A stretch of 39,358 bases of DNA from the NCBI GenBank assembly GCA_014189685.1, contig DVAB01000007.1, positions 1 through 39,358 on the forward strand, read 5' to 3'. Of this stretch, positions 1 through 7,910 are shown piece after piece. The translations under genes were made by a program, and so were the position numbers. The stretch comes from Candidatus Naiadarchaeum limnaeum. Its GTDB lineage: Archaea > Undinarchaeota > Undinarchaeia > Undinarchaeales > Naiadarchaeaceae. Under the pieces are notes generated by a model. It was not told the DNA's origin and made no database searches. It saw only the letters and a program-made list of their open reading frames with translations. How positions within the stretch are numbered: the first letter of the stretch is position 1; every line of letters starts with the position of its first letter.

Positions 1-16
1 AAACTTTACTATCTGC

Positions 17-30
17 GCGACTAAAGTCGC
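17..30. repeat. Short perfect palindrome, possible end of an upstream transcript
   Basis: GCGACT and AGTCGC face each other across two bases. It lies upstream of the first gene, next to the window edge, so it may belong to the 3' end of a gene outside the window. With a 2-nt spacer it would be either a protein-binding palindrome or a tight hairpin. Nothing more can be said. Confidence 0.3.
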
Positions 31-68
31 TTGATTTCCAAAACAGAAGTAATTGAGGTGTTTTGAAA

Positions 69-482
69 ATGGTACACGTTCGCGAGCTGGAATCACATTT
101 GCGCGCTATTAGAACTAATTCTATGAGCGCAATTGACGAAGAAACCGGTAAAGTAGATCAACACACAATAGACGAGCAAGCCCAGGCCCTTAAAAGATGG
201 ATTGCCGATCTTGAAACCGCATATGTTGAGGAAGCAAAAAGAAAGCCAGTCGACTCTAATAAAATTGGCGCAGAGGGGAGAAAACTTGTTGAGGAAGCTT
301 GGTTTGCTTATGAAATCATGTTAGAAGTTGAGCAGCGCTCAGGAGAGCCCCCACGGCCAGCAGAATATGAACAACTACCTTCTGGGATTGTTACTGGAGA
401 AGCGAGAGTAGCAATGCTTTCGGCCCTTCGCGATTTAACAAACCATTTTGCAGAATTCAGAAGAAATGTTTTAAAAGGCTAA
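69..482 (+). CDS. Hypothetical protein, 137 aa, mostly helical
   Basis: I do not recognise the family. The protein is charged, apparently all-helical, without cysteines or membrane segments, and it ends in a basic patch (FRRNVLKG). The ATG at 69 is preferred over the in-frame TTG at 63 because GAGGTG at 54-59 is a good Shine-Dalgarno about 9 nt upstream. It is convergent with hef and the two overlap by 4 nt at their stops. No functional hint comes from the neighbour because the pair is not co-transcribed. Confidence 0.6.
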   Translation: MVHVRELESHLRAIRTNSMSAIDEETGKVDQHTIDEQAQALKRWIADLETAYVEEAKRKPVDSNKIGAEGRKLVEEAWFAYEIMLEVEQRSGEPPRPAEYEQLPSGIVTGEARVAMLSALRDLTNHFAEFRRNVLKG

Positions 483-2680
483 GTTTTTTTGTATTTACTT
501 TTTATTACTTTTCCAATTTCTTTTGCTCTTGTTTCCCCAATTCCTTTAACCTCTTGCAACTCACTTTCTGTAGCATTGAAAACCTTTTCCACAGACCCAA
601 AATACTCTAAAAGATTTTTTGCCAACGAAGGCCCTATTGTTGGCAAACTCTCAACTATAAACTGTTGCATTTCTGGCAAACTAAAAGCGCGCTTTTCTCC
701 GCGCAGAACAATTTCCCTTTCCTTATCCAACTGCTCTCTTTTTGCAATAACTGCAAGGAAAGCCGCAGACTCCTTTACATCTCTAGTATAGATTATTGGA
801 ATTTTAAAATCAACCACAAGCGCCCCAAGAGCTCCGCGTATAGCATTTGGGTGTATATTTCTGATCCCGTAAAGTGTTTCTCCCTCGATTACAAAAATCG
901 GCCGCTCAAAATTCTCCACAAGATTTTTTGCCTGTTCTAATAAACGGCCATCAATTAAACTCTGTAAGAAATCTTCTGTTGTTTTCCTTTCAACTCCTAC
1001 TCTATCTGAGAGCTGAAAATCCGCAACCCCTAGCTGCTTAATTCTAACATCTACTTCTAGCTCATTCAACTCTTTTAAAATTCCACTCGCACCTTCCCGT
1101 ACATCTGCAAAAATAGCAGCCTTTTCTTGTTTCATTCCTACCTCTCTAAATCCATCTAAAGTTTTTTGTCCAATTCTTTTTTTCTTTAAATCAACATGCC
1201 TTAAAACACCCTGCATTCTCTTCTCTTTATAATGAGAGCTCCAATAATAAGCCTCATCTCTAGTTCCTTTTGTAATAAATATTGTTATTTTACCTGGCCT
1301 ATGGCGTGCTGTTCTTCCTGCCCTTTGTATAGTGCGGACCGCAGAAGGAATAGGCTCATAAAAAATAACATGATCAACTTCGGGGATATCCAATCCCTCT
1401 TCTCCAATAGAGGTTGCAACCAAAACCCTATATTTTCCCTTTCTGAAGTCTTCAAGCCTTTTTAACTGCTCTTTTTGGCTTAATCCAATCTTTTTTACAC
1501 CACTTGACTGCCCAACAAGCGAAATAACCTTAACATTATTCTTCTTTAATTCTTCTAAAATAATATCAACAGTTGCTCTGTAATGCGCAAAAACAATTGT
1601 TTTTCTGCCTTGTTGAATAATTTCTAAAAGACTCTGTATTTTTGGGTGCTCAATTCCTTTTTTTAAAAGTTCCTCTGCAAGAGCAGTTGCCTCTTTTATC
1701 TGTGGATTTATGAGTAAATTAAAAGCTGCCTTACTCCTGTCTGCGTGCAACCCTTTTAAATAATTATAAACTTGCTTTACTCCTTGGGTTTCAATTAGTT
1801 CAATTCCATGATAGAGTTTTAATAAGGCCGCCAGTGTACTTACATAAGGATATAGAGCTGGATTTTTATTTGCGTCTCTTGCTAACTTTGCTTGCAAATC
1901 CAGAATTTGCGTTTTTCTAAATTTTTCTTTTTCAGCAAACTGAATGATTCCGCTATTTTTTAAAAACCTTAAATTTTCTGAAAAAACAACATCTAACAAT
2001 CCTTTGATTCTCAACATTTCCCTTGGGAGCTCAAGCATAACCCACTCAAACTCGCGCTGCTTTATGTATGGTTTTACATCCAAATCTTTTCTATCTCTAT
2101 TCTCAATCACCTCAATAGCCAAATCACTGCAAACCTGTTCAATCTCCTCTTTATAACTCCCCGGAGATGCGGTTAGCCCCAAAACACGCGGATTTTTTGC
2201 CTGTTCTAAATATTTTTTTGCAATAAACCCATATGGATATTCTCCGGCAGTTCTGTGGGCCTCATCCACAATTAAAAGCAAAACATCCTCCATTGAAAAT
2301 TTTCCGCTCAACAAATCATTTTGAATTACTTGCGGGGTTGCAAAAATAAAACGCGCTTCCTCATACTCAGAAATTCTTTTTTGCGGATTAACCAGGCCTG
2401 TAAAAACTTTGAATTCTTCTGGGGGAAAATTAAAAACCTTTTTCCAACTTCCTGAGTGCTGTTCAACCAGTGGTTTGGTCGGAGCTAAAAACAAAACCTT
2501 TCCATCAACCAAATTTAATTCAAGCCTTTTCGCTGCAACCAAAGCAGCAATAAAAGTTTTCCCTAGCCCTGTTGGCAGAACAACCAAAGTATTTTTATTA
2601 ACCGCAGTGTTTAAAATTGCCTCCTGATACAAACGAGGTTCTATGCTCCCACTCTTAATGAGACTTTTAGCCAAAGCCAT
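479..2680 (-). CDS. hef: Hef-type archaeal helicase/XPF-family nuclease
   Basis: Archaeal Hef joins a superfamily 2 helicase to an XPF/Mus81-type nuclease and acts on stalled replication forks and branched DNA. Seen here in order: Walker A (PTGLGKT) near residue 40, DEAH box (VDEAHRT) near 140, motif III (LTASPG) near 170, an inserted middle domain, motif VI (QRAGRTARHRPG) near 455, then the nuclease domain with DVREGAS and the signature DRVGVERKTTEDF near 560-575, and two helix-hairpin-helix motifs at the C terminus (TIGPSLAKNL and VKGIGETRAKEI). About 733 aa, normal for full-length Hef, so both activities look intact. The ATG at 2680 is chosen over the TTG at 2689 because a TATA-like TTTATAA lies about 25 nt upstream, fitting a leaderless mRNA. 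Confidence 0.96.
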   Translation of the reverse strand: MALAKSLIKSGSIEPRLYQEAILNTAVNKNTLVVLPTGLGKTFIAALVAAKRLELNLVDGKVLFLAPTKPLVEQHSGSWKKVFNFPPEEFKVFTGLVNPQKRISEYEEARFIFATPQVIQNDLLSGKFSMEDVLLLIVDEAHRTAGEYPYGFIAKKYLEQAKNPRVLGLTASPGSYKEEIEQVCSDLAIEVIENRDRKDLDVKPYIKQREFEWVMLELPREMLRIKGLLDVVFSENLRFLKNSGIIQFAEKEKFRKTQILDLQAKLARDANKNPALYPYVSTLAALLKLYHGIELIETQGVKQVYNYLKGLHADRSKAAFNLLINPQIKEATALAEELLKKGIEHPKIQSLLEIIQQGRKTIVFAHYRATVDIILEELKKNNVKVISLVGQSSGVKKIGLSQKEQLKRLEDFRKGKYRVLVATSIGEEGLDIPEVDHVIFYEPIPSAVRTIQRAGRTARHRPGKITIFITKGTRDEAYYWSSHYKEKRMQGVLRHVDLKKKRIGQKTLDGFREVGMKQEKAAIFADVREGASGILKELNELEVDVRIKQLGVADFQLSDRVGVERKTTEDFLQSLIDGRLLEQAKNLVENFERPIFVIEGETLYGIRNIHPNAIRGALGALVVDFKIPIIYTRDVKESAAFLAVIAKREQLDKEREIVLRGEKRAFSLPEMQQFIVESLPTIGPSLAKNLLEYFGSVEKVFNATESELQEVKGIGETRAKEIGKVIKSKYKKT

Positions 2681-2756
2681 TTTTGCCAAAGAAAACCTTA
2701 TAAATACCCCCCTTAACTATATCTGACTTAACTTTTTAATAAATCTATAAGGATAT

Positions 2757-3041
2757 ATGGCTTGCGTATCGTGTGGGAGAAATAGTAGGAGAACGTATAA
2801 AGGCTACTGTATAAGCTGCTTTATTAAATTACAATCTAAAAAAATCCACGGTCCAAAATTGCCGCAGTGGTTCTTAACAATTTCAAACAAAGTTTTGCCG
2901 CCCCTGTTCTTTTTTATTTTAGCAATAATTTCTCTACACTACCTTAATCTAGTTGATTCAAACACCCTGCGCGTAAATCTTGGGGTTGTCTCTGTAACCG
3001 CAAGCGCACTTTCAGTCTATTTAACTATTTTAATTCTCTAA
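2757..3041 (+). CDS. Small CxxC zinc-ribbon protein with two membrane segments
   Basis: A 94-aa protein. The N terminus has two CxxC knuckles (CVSC at residues 3-6 and CISC at 18-21), a likely zinc site. The rest has two hydrophobic stretches, about residues 46-65 and 75-94, so it is probably anchored in the membrane with the zinc ribbon in the cytoplasm. Function unknown; the double-CxxC plus two-TM layout recurs in many small archaeal proteins. It starts 77 nt from the divergent hef start, so the two promoters share one short intergenic region. Confidence 0.65.
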   Translation: MACVSCGRNSRRTYKGYCISCFIKLQSKKIHGPKLPQWFLTISNKVLPPLFFFILAIISLHYLNLVDSNTLRVNLGVVSVTASALSVYLTILIL

Positions 3042-3080
3042 TTCTAAACTTATTTAAACAAAGCCCATAAATATCTAGAT

Positions 3081-3545
3081 ATGGGTATCCGAGACATTTT
3101 TAAAAAGAGATTGAAAAAAGTTAAGGACTCTGTCGAGGGCGAGGAAGAGTTTCCTGCTGGCGAAATTTTTGGAGAGGAAACAAAAGCCGAGGGCGGAGGG
3201 TTTCCTGAGGACGAGTTTGGAAAAGAATTAGGCGCGGAAAAAGAGGAAGAAGAAAAGTTCCCGGAATTTGAAGAGGCAAAGCCAAAAAAAGAAAAAGAAG
3301 CCGAAGAAGAAATTGAGGAAGAAAAACCTGCGCCCGGTGGCGAAGAATTAAAAGCCCAGCTCGATGTTGTGCGCTCAAAATTAGATTTAGTTGAAACCCA
3401 CCTACAAAATATTGAGAGTAAGGAGGAGATGCACAAATTTGAATCAGATCGTTACATACAATACTTAACTTTTATAAACGAAAAATTAGATCATTTAGAG
3501 CGCGAACTTGCTGAAATTGAACGTTTAATTAAAAGGCGCGAATAA
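3081..3545 (+). CDS. Acidic linker plus C-terminal coiled-coil protein, 154 aa
   Basis: Family not recognised. A basic N-terminal helix (residues 1-16, GIRDIFKKRLKKVK) is followed by about 75 residues of Glu/Lys/Gly/Pro-rich, apparently disordered sequence. A helical region from about residue 90 to the end has heptad-like leucines and isoleucines (LDVVRSKLDLVETHLQNI, then LDHLERELAEIERLI). That design suggests a tethered oligomerising adaptor. The N-terminal helix could be amphipathic and lie on a membrane; this is inference. It is convergent with purB with no gap. The opposite strand is also open over much of the acidic region, which is a by-product of its GAA/GAG-rich codons. Confidence 0.65.
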   Translation: MGIRDIFKKRLKKVKDSVEGEEEFPAGEIFGEETKAEGGGFPEDEFGKELGAEKEEEEKFPEFEEAKPKKEKEAEEEIEEEKPAPGGEELKAQLDVVRSKLDLVETHLQNIESKEEMHKFESDRYIQYLTFINEKLDHLERELAEIERLIKRRE

Positions 3546-4883
3546 TTACTTTCCTAGTTTTTTTATAACATTATCAACAATTTCAACAGCAACCCCAATA
3601 TGATTATCAGGATTTAGCGTATCTTGGATATCTTTAATGCTCAGACATTTCCTAATTTCCCGATTGTTTATTAAAACAACCGAGAGCTCAATATCTTTTT
3701 CAAAACTTTCCATTGCACAAACCCTTACTAACTCATGCGCTTCCTGCCTCCCCAGTCCTTTTTCAACAAGCTTTACCATTACTGCCTCTGCCATAATTCT
3801 CCCTTTTGTTAACCCAAGATTTTTTCTAATATTCTTTTCATAAACTCTTAATCCAGAGATAACATCTATTGCTTCTGTCAAAATATAATGTGTTAAAATA
3901 AAAGACTCAGCAAACATTAATCTATCTGAGGACGAATTTGTTAAATCCCTTTCATGTTCCAGTGGAATATTATCAAGAGCAACAATTGCGTTTGCTTTTA
4001 TATTTCTCGCAAGCCCGCAGATTCTTTCGCTCCTATGCGGATTTCTTTTATGCGGCATAGTAGAGCTTCCTACTTGCTTCTCCTTAAAAGGCTCCTCTGC
4101 CTCCTGCAATTCGGTTCTCTGCAAATTCCTAACCTCTGCTGCAATTTTATAGAGGGTTTGAGCAACTAACGCTAGTGTAAAAATTGCCTGTGCATGTCTA
4201 TCTCTTTGTAAAGTTTGAGTTGTCGCAAGCGGAACTCCAAGATTTAATTCCTGCATAACCATTTCCTGAATTTTAATTGCGTTTTTCCCAAGCGCAGCTC
4301 CTGTTCCAACAGCTCCTGTCATTTTCCCAACTGCAACAATTGGTAAAACATCATCTAATCTATCCAAATGTCTCTGAACCTCTGCAGCCCAAACAGCAAA
4401 TTTTAATCCAAAAGTAATAGGAACCGCATGCTGTCCATGGGTCCTCCCAATCATAACAAGCCTTTTATATTTCCCAGCTTTTTCCAGCAAAATTTTCTTG
4501 AATTTTTCTAAATCTTTTCTAACTAAAAGAATTGCATCTCTCAATAACATTGCATAAGCAGTATCGACAATATCATAACTAGTCGCGCCGTAATGAACGT
4601 ATTTTCCAGCTTCCCCGCATTTTTCGCTCAAAGCTTTTACAATTGCCATCAAATCATGTCTAATTTCCTCATCAATTTCATTTACGCGTTTCATTGTAAC
4701 ATATTTTACATTTGCTTTTTTTGCAATTTCGACCGCAGCTTTTTTTGGAATATTTCCCAATTTAGCATGAACTTTAGCCAAAGCCGCTTCAACATCCAAT
4801 TTTTTTTGCAGAATATTGTCTTCCTCAAAAAGCGCGCGCATTTCTTCTGTGTAATATCTATAGTCAATTGGATGAACTGCCAT
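3546..4883 (-). CDS. purB: Adenylosuccinate lyase
   Basis: Fumarase/aspartase superfamily enzyme. It cleaves SAICAR to AICAR and adenylosuccinate to AMP, releasing fumarate in both steps of purine synthesis. The superfamily signature SSTMPHKRNP is at about residues 273-282, on the flexible catalytic loop. The other two conserved regions are YGATSYDIVDT near 98-108 and IGRTHGQHAVP near 145-155, which carry the substrate-binding Thr/Ser and the conserved His. 445 aa is the usual length. The ATG follows a purine-rich stretch on the minus strand. It is convergent with the coiled-coil gene. No other purine-pathway gene is next to it. Confidence 0.96.
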   Translation of the reverse strand: MAVHPIDYRYYTEEMRALFEEDNILQKKLDVEAALAKVHAKLGNIPKKAAVEIAKKANVKYVTMKRVNEIDEEIRHDLMAIVKALSEKCGEAGKYVHYGATSYDIVDTAYAMLLRDAILLVRKDLEKFKKILLEKAGKYKRLVMIGRTHGQHAVPITFGLKFAVWAAEVQRHLDRLDDVLPIVAVGKMTGAVGTGAALGKNAIKIQEMVMQELNLGVPLATTQTLQRDRHAQAIFTLALVAQTLYKIAAEVRNLQRTELQEAEEPFKEKQVGSSTMPHKRNPHRSERICGLARNIKANAIVALDNIPLEHERDLTNSSSDRLMFAESFILTHYILTEAIDVISGLRVYEKNIRKNLGLTKGRIMAEAVMVKLVEKGLGRQEAHELVRVCAMESFEKDIELSVVLINNREIRKCLSIKDIQDTLNPDNHIGVAVEIVDNVIKKLGK

Positions 4884-4944
4884 CTTTTCCCACCTTAAAA
4901 GGAATAATGTTTTTAATCAGCCTATTTATAAACTTATTCTGAAA

Positions 4945-5598
4945 TCAAGCAAAAGCTAAAAATCCAAAAAGCATAATCGCCAAAACAATAGCGGAAGCCC
5001 AAATCTTTTTATCCCATACAAAAATTTTTTCCCCATCCAAAGGCGCAAATGGAATTAAATTAAAAATCGCTAAAAAAGCATTTGCGCTCGCTCCTATAGC
5101 AAAAATCGCGCTCCACAATTCCTCAACAATTAACAAACTGAGCAATCCAAAAGCTACTCCTAAAAACAAATTTATTACAGGCCCGCTCAATCCAATTTTT
5201 CCAATTTTTTCCTTTGCCGCTGTTGTAAGAAAACCATGCGGCGCAAAATAAACAGCTCCTGGGGCTATAAATAAAAATTGCCCCCTTGTGAGAACTGTGA
5301 TTAAAATTGCCAATAACAATCCCTGAGTCCACATTCTGTATTCGGCCCAGAATCCAAATTTTTGCGCAGTAAACTTGTGCCCCATCTCATGCAAAACAAA
5401 AGCAGGAACAATAATTATCGTAGCAAAAGGGATAAAAAACAAAACTGAAATTAAAAAGCTCTCAAAAGAAAAACCTTTTCCTGTCAAAAAATTGCCCGCA
5501 CCTGCAACCATGTTTATTGCAACTAACGAGCTCATTATGAAAACACTTATTATTAAATGAGAAATCTCCTTTCCAGAAAATCTAATTCTATTTACCAT
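4945..5598 (-). CDS. M50-family (site-2 protease-like) membrane metalloprotease
   Basis: Integral membrane protein of 217 aa with about six hydrophobic segments. The zinc site HEMGH is at about residues 69-73, inside a membrane segment, and the third ligand is expected from NLIPFAPLDGEKI near residues 180-192, the NPxPxxxLDG-like motif of the family. Known M50 enzymes cut membrane-anchored substrates within the bilayer; the substrate here is unknown. The length is that of the short archaeal members without PDZ or CBS domains. The KH gene starts upstream on the same strand and ends 7 nt before this start, so the two are probably co-transcribed. Confidence 0.88.
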   Translation of the reverse strand: MVNRIRFSGKEISHLIISVFIMSSLVAINMVAGAGNFLTGKGFSFESFLISVLFFIPFATIIIVPAFVLHEMGHKFTAQKFGFWAEYRMWTQGLLLAILITVLTRGQFLFIAPGAVYFAPHGFLTTAAKEKIGKIGLSGPVINLFLGVAFGLLSLLIVEELWSAIFAIGASANAFLAIFNLIPFAPLDGEKIFVWDKKIWASAIVLAIMLFGFLAFA

Positions 5599-5605
5599 TT
5601 AAAAA

Positions 5606-5809
5606 CTATTCAAGTGCGCGCAGTTCAATTGGCTTTCCAATAACTAATTCAGCTGCTCTTACAACACTTCCATTTGGCCCAATTGCGCGGCCGATTTTTT
5701 CCTTATGAACATAAATAATTATTTTTTCCTCAGCATGCTCTATCTTATGAATTATAACATCGAGCATTTTTTCAAGCTTTTTTACATCTATCTCTTTGTG
5801 CTCTGCCAT
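5606..5809 (-). CDS. Single KH-domain (NusA-like) RNA-binding protein, 67 aa
   Basis: The protein ends in a KH-like core: a beta strand (KIIIYVHKEKIG), then the loop GRAIGPNGSVVRAAELVIGK, closest in layout to the type II KH domains of archaeal NusA proteins. The G-P-N-G loop takes the place of the GxxG loop that contacts RNA. The N-terminal 20 residues form a charged helix. It probably binds single-stranded RNA in transcription or translation, but the target is unknown. It is first in a two-gene unit with the M50 protease. A TATA-like ATATTTAAAT sits about 30 nt upstream of the start. Confidence 0.72.
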   Translation of the reverse strand: MAEHKEIDVKKLEKMLDVIIHKIEHAEEKIIIYVHKEKIGRAIGPNGSVVRAAELVIGKPIELRALE

Positions 5810-6029
5810 TTACTCTCTCAAAACCATAATTAACCGATATTTAAATGCTTTTTTCTCAAAAAACAATACAAAAAGCGCATAAGAAAGTATAAAAATACCC
5901 TATTTCTATAAAAAAACGCAGATATTTAGTGTTTAACGCTATCTGTACTCAAAAAACATTCAAGTGGCGGAAAAATCCCCTAACTGGGCTTTTTTAACTC
6001 CGCAAAACAATATTGGAGGTCGGTTAAAA

Positions 6030-6392
6030 ATGGGTGTTGTAAACCTAAGTTCTCTTGTTGGAAGGGATGTCTACACAAGAAATGCTAAGTATGTTGGAAA
6101 AATAGACGACACAATGATAGACACTGAAAAAGGAAACATCTATGGATTTGCAGTTGCAATGTCCCGTGATTCTTTCCTTTTCAGAATGCTGTCCCGCAGC
6201 GAGCAAGGAGTGAAGAAGACAATTCTTATTCCATATAGAGAAGTTCTTGCAGCAGACGACATTGTGCTTGTGACAGTGCCAAAGCAGTATGAAAAGATGG
6301 AATCCTCTGAATCCTCAGAAGGGTCTGAAGAGGAATCCGTACTTGGTGCTGGCCAAATGGCAGCAATGCCAGGCGCTTCTGAAATAGAATAA
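6030..6392 (+). CDS. PRC-barrel domain protein with acidic tail
   Basis: 120-aa protein. Residues 1-85 show a PRC-barrel pattern: a short strand with LVGRDVYTRNAKYVGKIDDTMID, then KGNIYGFAV and a late ILIPYREVLAADDIVLV strand pair. PRC barrels occur in photosynthetic reaction centre H subunit, RimM and many archaeal small proteins, where they mediate protein contacts. The C-terminal 35 residues are Ser/Glu-rich and then Ala/Met/Gly-rich, probably disordered. The ATG at 6030 is chosen because GGAGGT at 6015-6020 sits at ideal spacing; the longer reading from GTG 5964 would place that sequence inside the gene. A hairpin follows 14 nt after the stop. Confidence 0.82.
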   Translation: MGVVNLSSLVGRDVYTRNAKYVGKIDDTMIDTEKGNIYGFAVAMSRDSFLFRMLSRSEQGVKKTILIPYREVLAADDIVLVTVPKQYEKMESSESSEGSEEESVLGAGQMAAMPGASEIE

Positions 6393-6405
6393 AAATTATT
6401 TTAAA

Positions 6406-6430
6406 GTGCGCAATTAATTTTTTAGCGCAC
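6406..6430 (+). terminator. Hairpin after the PRC-barrel gene
   Basis: GTGCGC and GCGCAC form a 6-bp GC-rich stem with a 13-nt AT loop containing six T residues. It starts 14 nt after the stop. It may end or stabilise the transcript; archaeal termination mainly needs T-runs, which the loop provides. Confidence 0.45.
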
Positions 6431-6539
6431 AAAATTATAATTTAAGCCAGAGCTCCCACTCTTCTACAAAGTCTTAGCTCTCTTTGCCCTGTTTTAAGAA
6501 AAAGAGCCATTCAGGCCCCTATTTCTAAATTTTTTCCTT

Positions 6540-6599
6540 TAAATTATAGTAGATTTGTGAGTTATCCAATTTGTTAGCTATCCCGCCTACTATAATTTA
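6540..6599 (-). repeat. 13-bp inverted repeat across the stop codon of the 93-aa gene
   Basis: TAAATTATAGTAG at 6540-6552 and its exact reverse complement at 6587-6599 enclose 34 nt. The right arm includes the TAA stop of the minus-strand gene, so the hairpin would form in its mRNA just at the stop. It could protect the 3' end or help termination. The 190 nt between the PRC-barrel gene and this point hold no gene I can support, only this repeat, the 6406 hairpin and some short GAGCTC-type complementarity. Confidence 0.6.
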
Positions 6600-6878
6600 T
6601 TCAACGTCTTCAAACTCAGTCTGCTTTTCCTTGCTTGCACCCTTGAGTGCTGCCATTTCCTTTATCTTTTCGCAGACAAAATCAACAACTTCTGCATTAT
6701 CTGGGATTGTGAAGCTGCGTTTAAAGCGCTTGCTTCCATCCGGGGCAAAGAATCCGCGGCTTATTGCAACGAATTCATTCTCTCCCTCCGGAGTTACTGC
6801 CTTTTTTCGTGCAACTTCTATGAAGTTGTTGTTTCCAAATTTTACTTCTTCTGCCTTCAGTGTCTGAAATTCTACCAT
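6597..6878 (-). CDS. Small beta-rich protein, 93 aa, unknown function
   Basis: Not assigned to a family with confidence. The pattern is strand-rich: FGNNNFIEVARKKA, NEFVAISRGFFA, KRFKRSFTIP, then a helix VVDFVCEKIKEMAALK and an acidic tail (TEFEDVE). Repeated basic and aromatic residues on the strands followed by one helix loosely resemble the PC4/Whirly-type ssDNA-binding layout; this is only a shape argument. The gene has features of high expression: a strong Shine-Dalgarno (GGAGGG on the minus strand), a TATA-like TTTAAAAATAT and a stable leader hairpin. It is monocistronic. Confidence 0.75.
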   Translation of the reverse strand: MVEFQTLKAEEVKFGNNNFIEVARKKAVTPEGENEFVAISRGFFAPDGSKRFKRSFTIPDNAEVVDFVCEKIKEMAALKGASKEKQTEFEDVE

Positions 6879-6899
6879 TTCCTATTCCCTCCGTTTAAA

Positions 6900-6943
6900 G
6901 TTGGTGAAGCTCCAACTCGCTTGCGCGAGTTGAGGCAACCAAC
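6900..6943 (-). promoter_or_regulatory. Leader hairpin with GCAA tetraloop before the 93-aa gene
   Basis: On the minus strand an outer stem (GTTGGT at 6938-6943 with ACCAAC at 6900-6905), a middle GAG/CTC and an inner 7-bp stem AACTCGC/GCGAGTT close on GCAA, a GNRA-type tetraloop. A TATA-like box near 6972-6982 predicts a transcript start close to 6950, so the hairpin would be at the extreme 5' end of the mRNA. The Shine-Dalgarno lies just after it, near 6886-6892. It could instead be read as a terminator of the upstream agmatinase gene. Confidence 0.6.
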
Positions 6944-6993
6944 CATTTTTTGCGTCCGTTTAAGTGTAGGACCATATTTTTAAACCTTTCTAC

Positions 6994-7872
6994 TCATGTT
7001 TTTAGTAATGCGTATCCGATTGTTTTATAAGCCAATTTTGCAGCTGTAAAATCATAAGCATAAAAATTTTTTATTGGAGAATGCTCACAGATATCAAATC
7101 CAACTATATTTTTTTCTTTTCCAACATTTCTTAAAACTGTTATCATATCATACCAATCAAGCCCCCCTGGCTCAGGATTGCTTGTTGATGGGTGTAATCC
7201 AGAATCTAAAACATCAATATCAAAACTTATGTAAACATTTTCTTTCAAAGAATTTATGATTCCCTCATAATTAACCAAGCCTCTCTTAAATTCATGCGCC
7301 CAGAAAAATTTCAATTTATTTTTTTCAATAAATCCCATTTGCTCTTCTTCCAAAGACCTGCAACCAATATGTACAATATTTCCATTTACATCTGCAATTC
7401 TTCTTAGTGCGCATGCATGGTTGTATTCGCTTCCCATATACTCATTTCTCAGATCCCCATGCGCATCAAAATATAAAATAGAAATGTTTTGGAAACTTTT
7501 GGAATATGCGCGCGCAGGCCCAATACACATCGAATGCTCCCCTCCTAAAGTAACAACAAATTTTTTTCTTTCAATTAATTTTTTTGTCTCTCGCTCAAGA
7601 ATTTGCGCAACTTCCTCTGGTTTTTTATTTTTTATATCATATGGTTTTAGAGTTGCAACCCCCCCAATTTTTTCTACAATATTAGCTTTTAACTCCTCAT
7701 CCCAAAACTCAAGCTGCTTTGAAGCCTCAATTATTGCGCGCGGCCCTTTGGAAGTTCCTTTTCCGTAAGTAACTGTTTTTTCATAAGGCGCACTTGCTAC
7801 AACAACCCTCGATTTTTCAAAATTAGAAAGTTCTGGCTCAATGCCTAAAAAATTGTCCGGTACTTTTTCCAT
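6994..7872 (-). CDS. speB: Agmatinase, ureohydrolase family
   Basis: Binuclear manganese ureohydrolase, 292 aa. Metal-binding motifs of the arginase/agmatinase family are all present: GGEHS near residues 105-109, YFDAHGDLR near 135-143 and SFDIDVLDSG near 217-226. Agmatinase hydrolyses agmatine to putrescine and urea. The adjacent upstream gene on the same strand is a pyruvoyl-dependent arginine decarboxylase that would make agmatine, so the pair encodes the arginine-to-putrescine route; this context favours agmatinase over arginase. The gap to that gene is 38 nt. Confidence 0.92.
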   Translation of the reverse strand: MEKVPDNFLGIEPELSNFEKSRVVVASAPYEKTVTYGKGTSKGPRAIIEASKQLEFWDEELKANIVEKIGGVATLKPYDIKNKKPEEVAQILERETKKLIERKKFVVTLGGEHSMCIGPARAYSKSFQNISILYFDAHGDLRNEYMGSEYNHACALRRIADVNGNIVHIGCRSLEEEQMGFIEKNKLKFFWAHEFKRGLVNYEGIINSLKENVYISFDIDVLDSGLHPSTSNPEPGGLDWYDMITVLRNVGKEKNIVGFDICEHSPIKNFYAYDFTAAKLAYKTIGYALLKT

Positions 7873-7910
7873 TCTCCCCTTTCTCGTTTAATTAGTATTT
7901 TAAAATTAGT

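Noticed and set aside
3050-3436. Minus-strand ORF of 128 aa opposite the acidic coiled-coil gene
   Set aside because: It is Ser/Phe-rich low-complexity sequence produced by reading GAA/GAG-rich codons backwards; the plus-strand gene has normal start and coiled-coil character.
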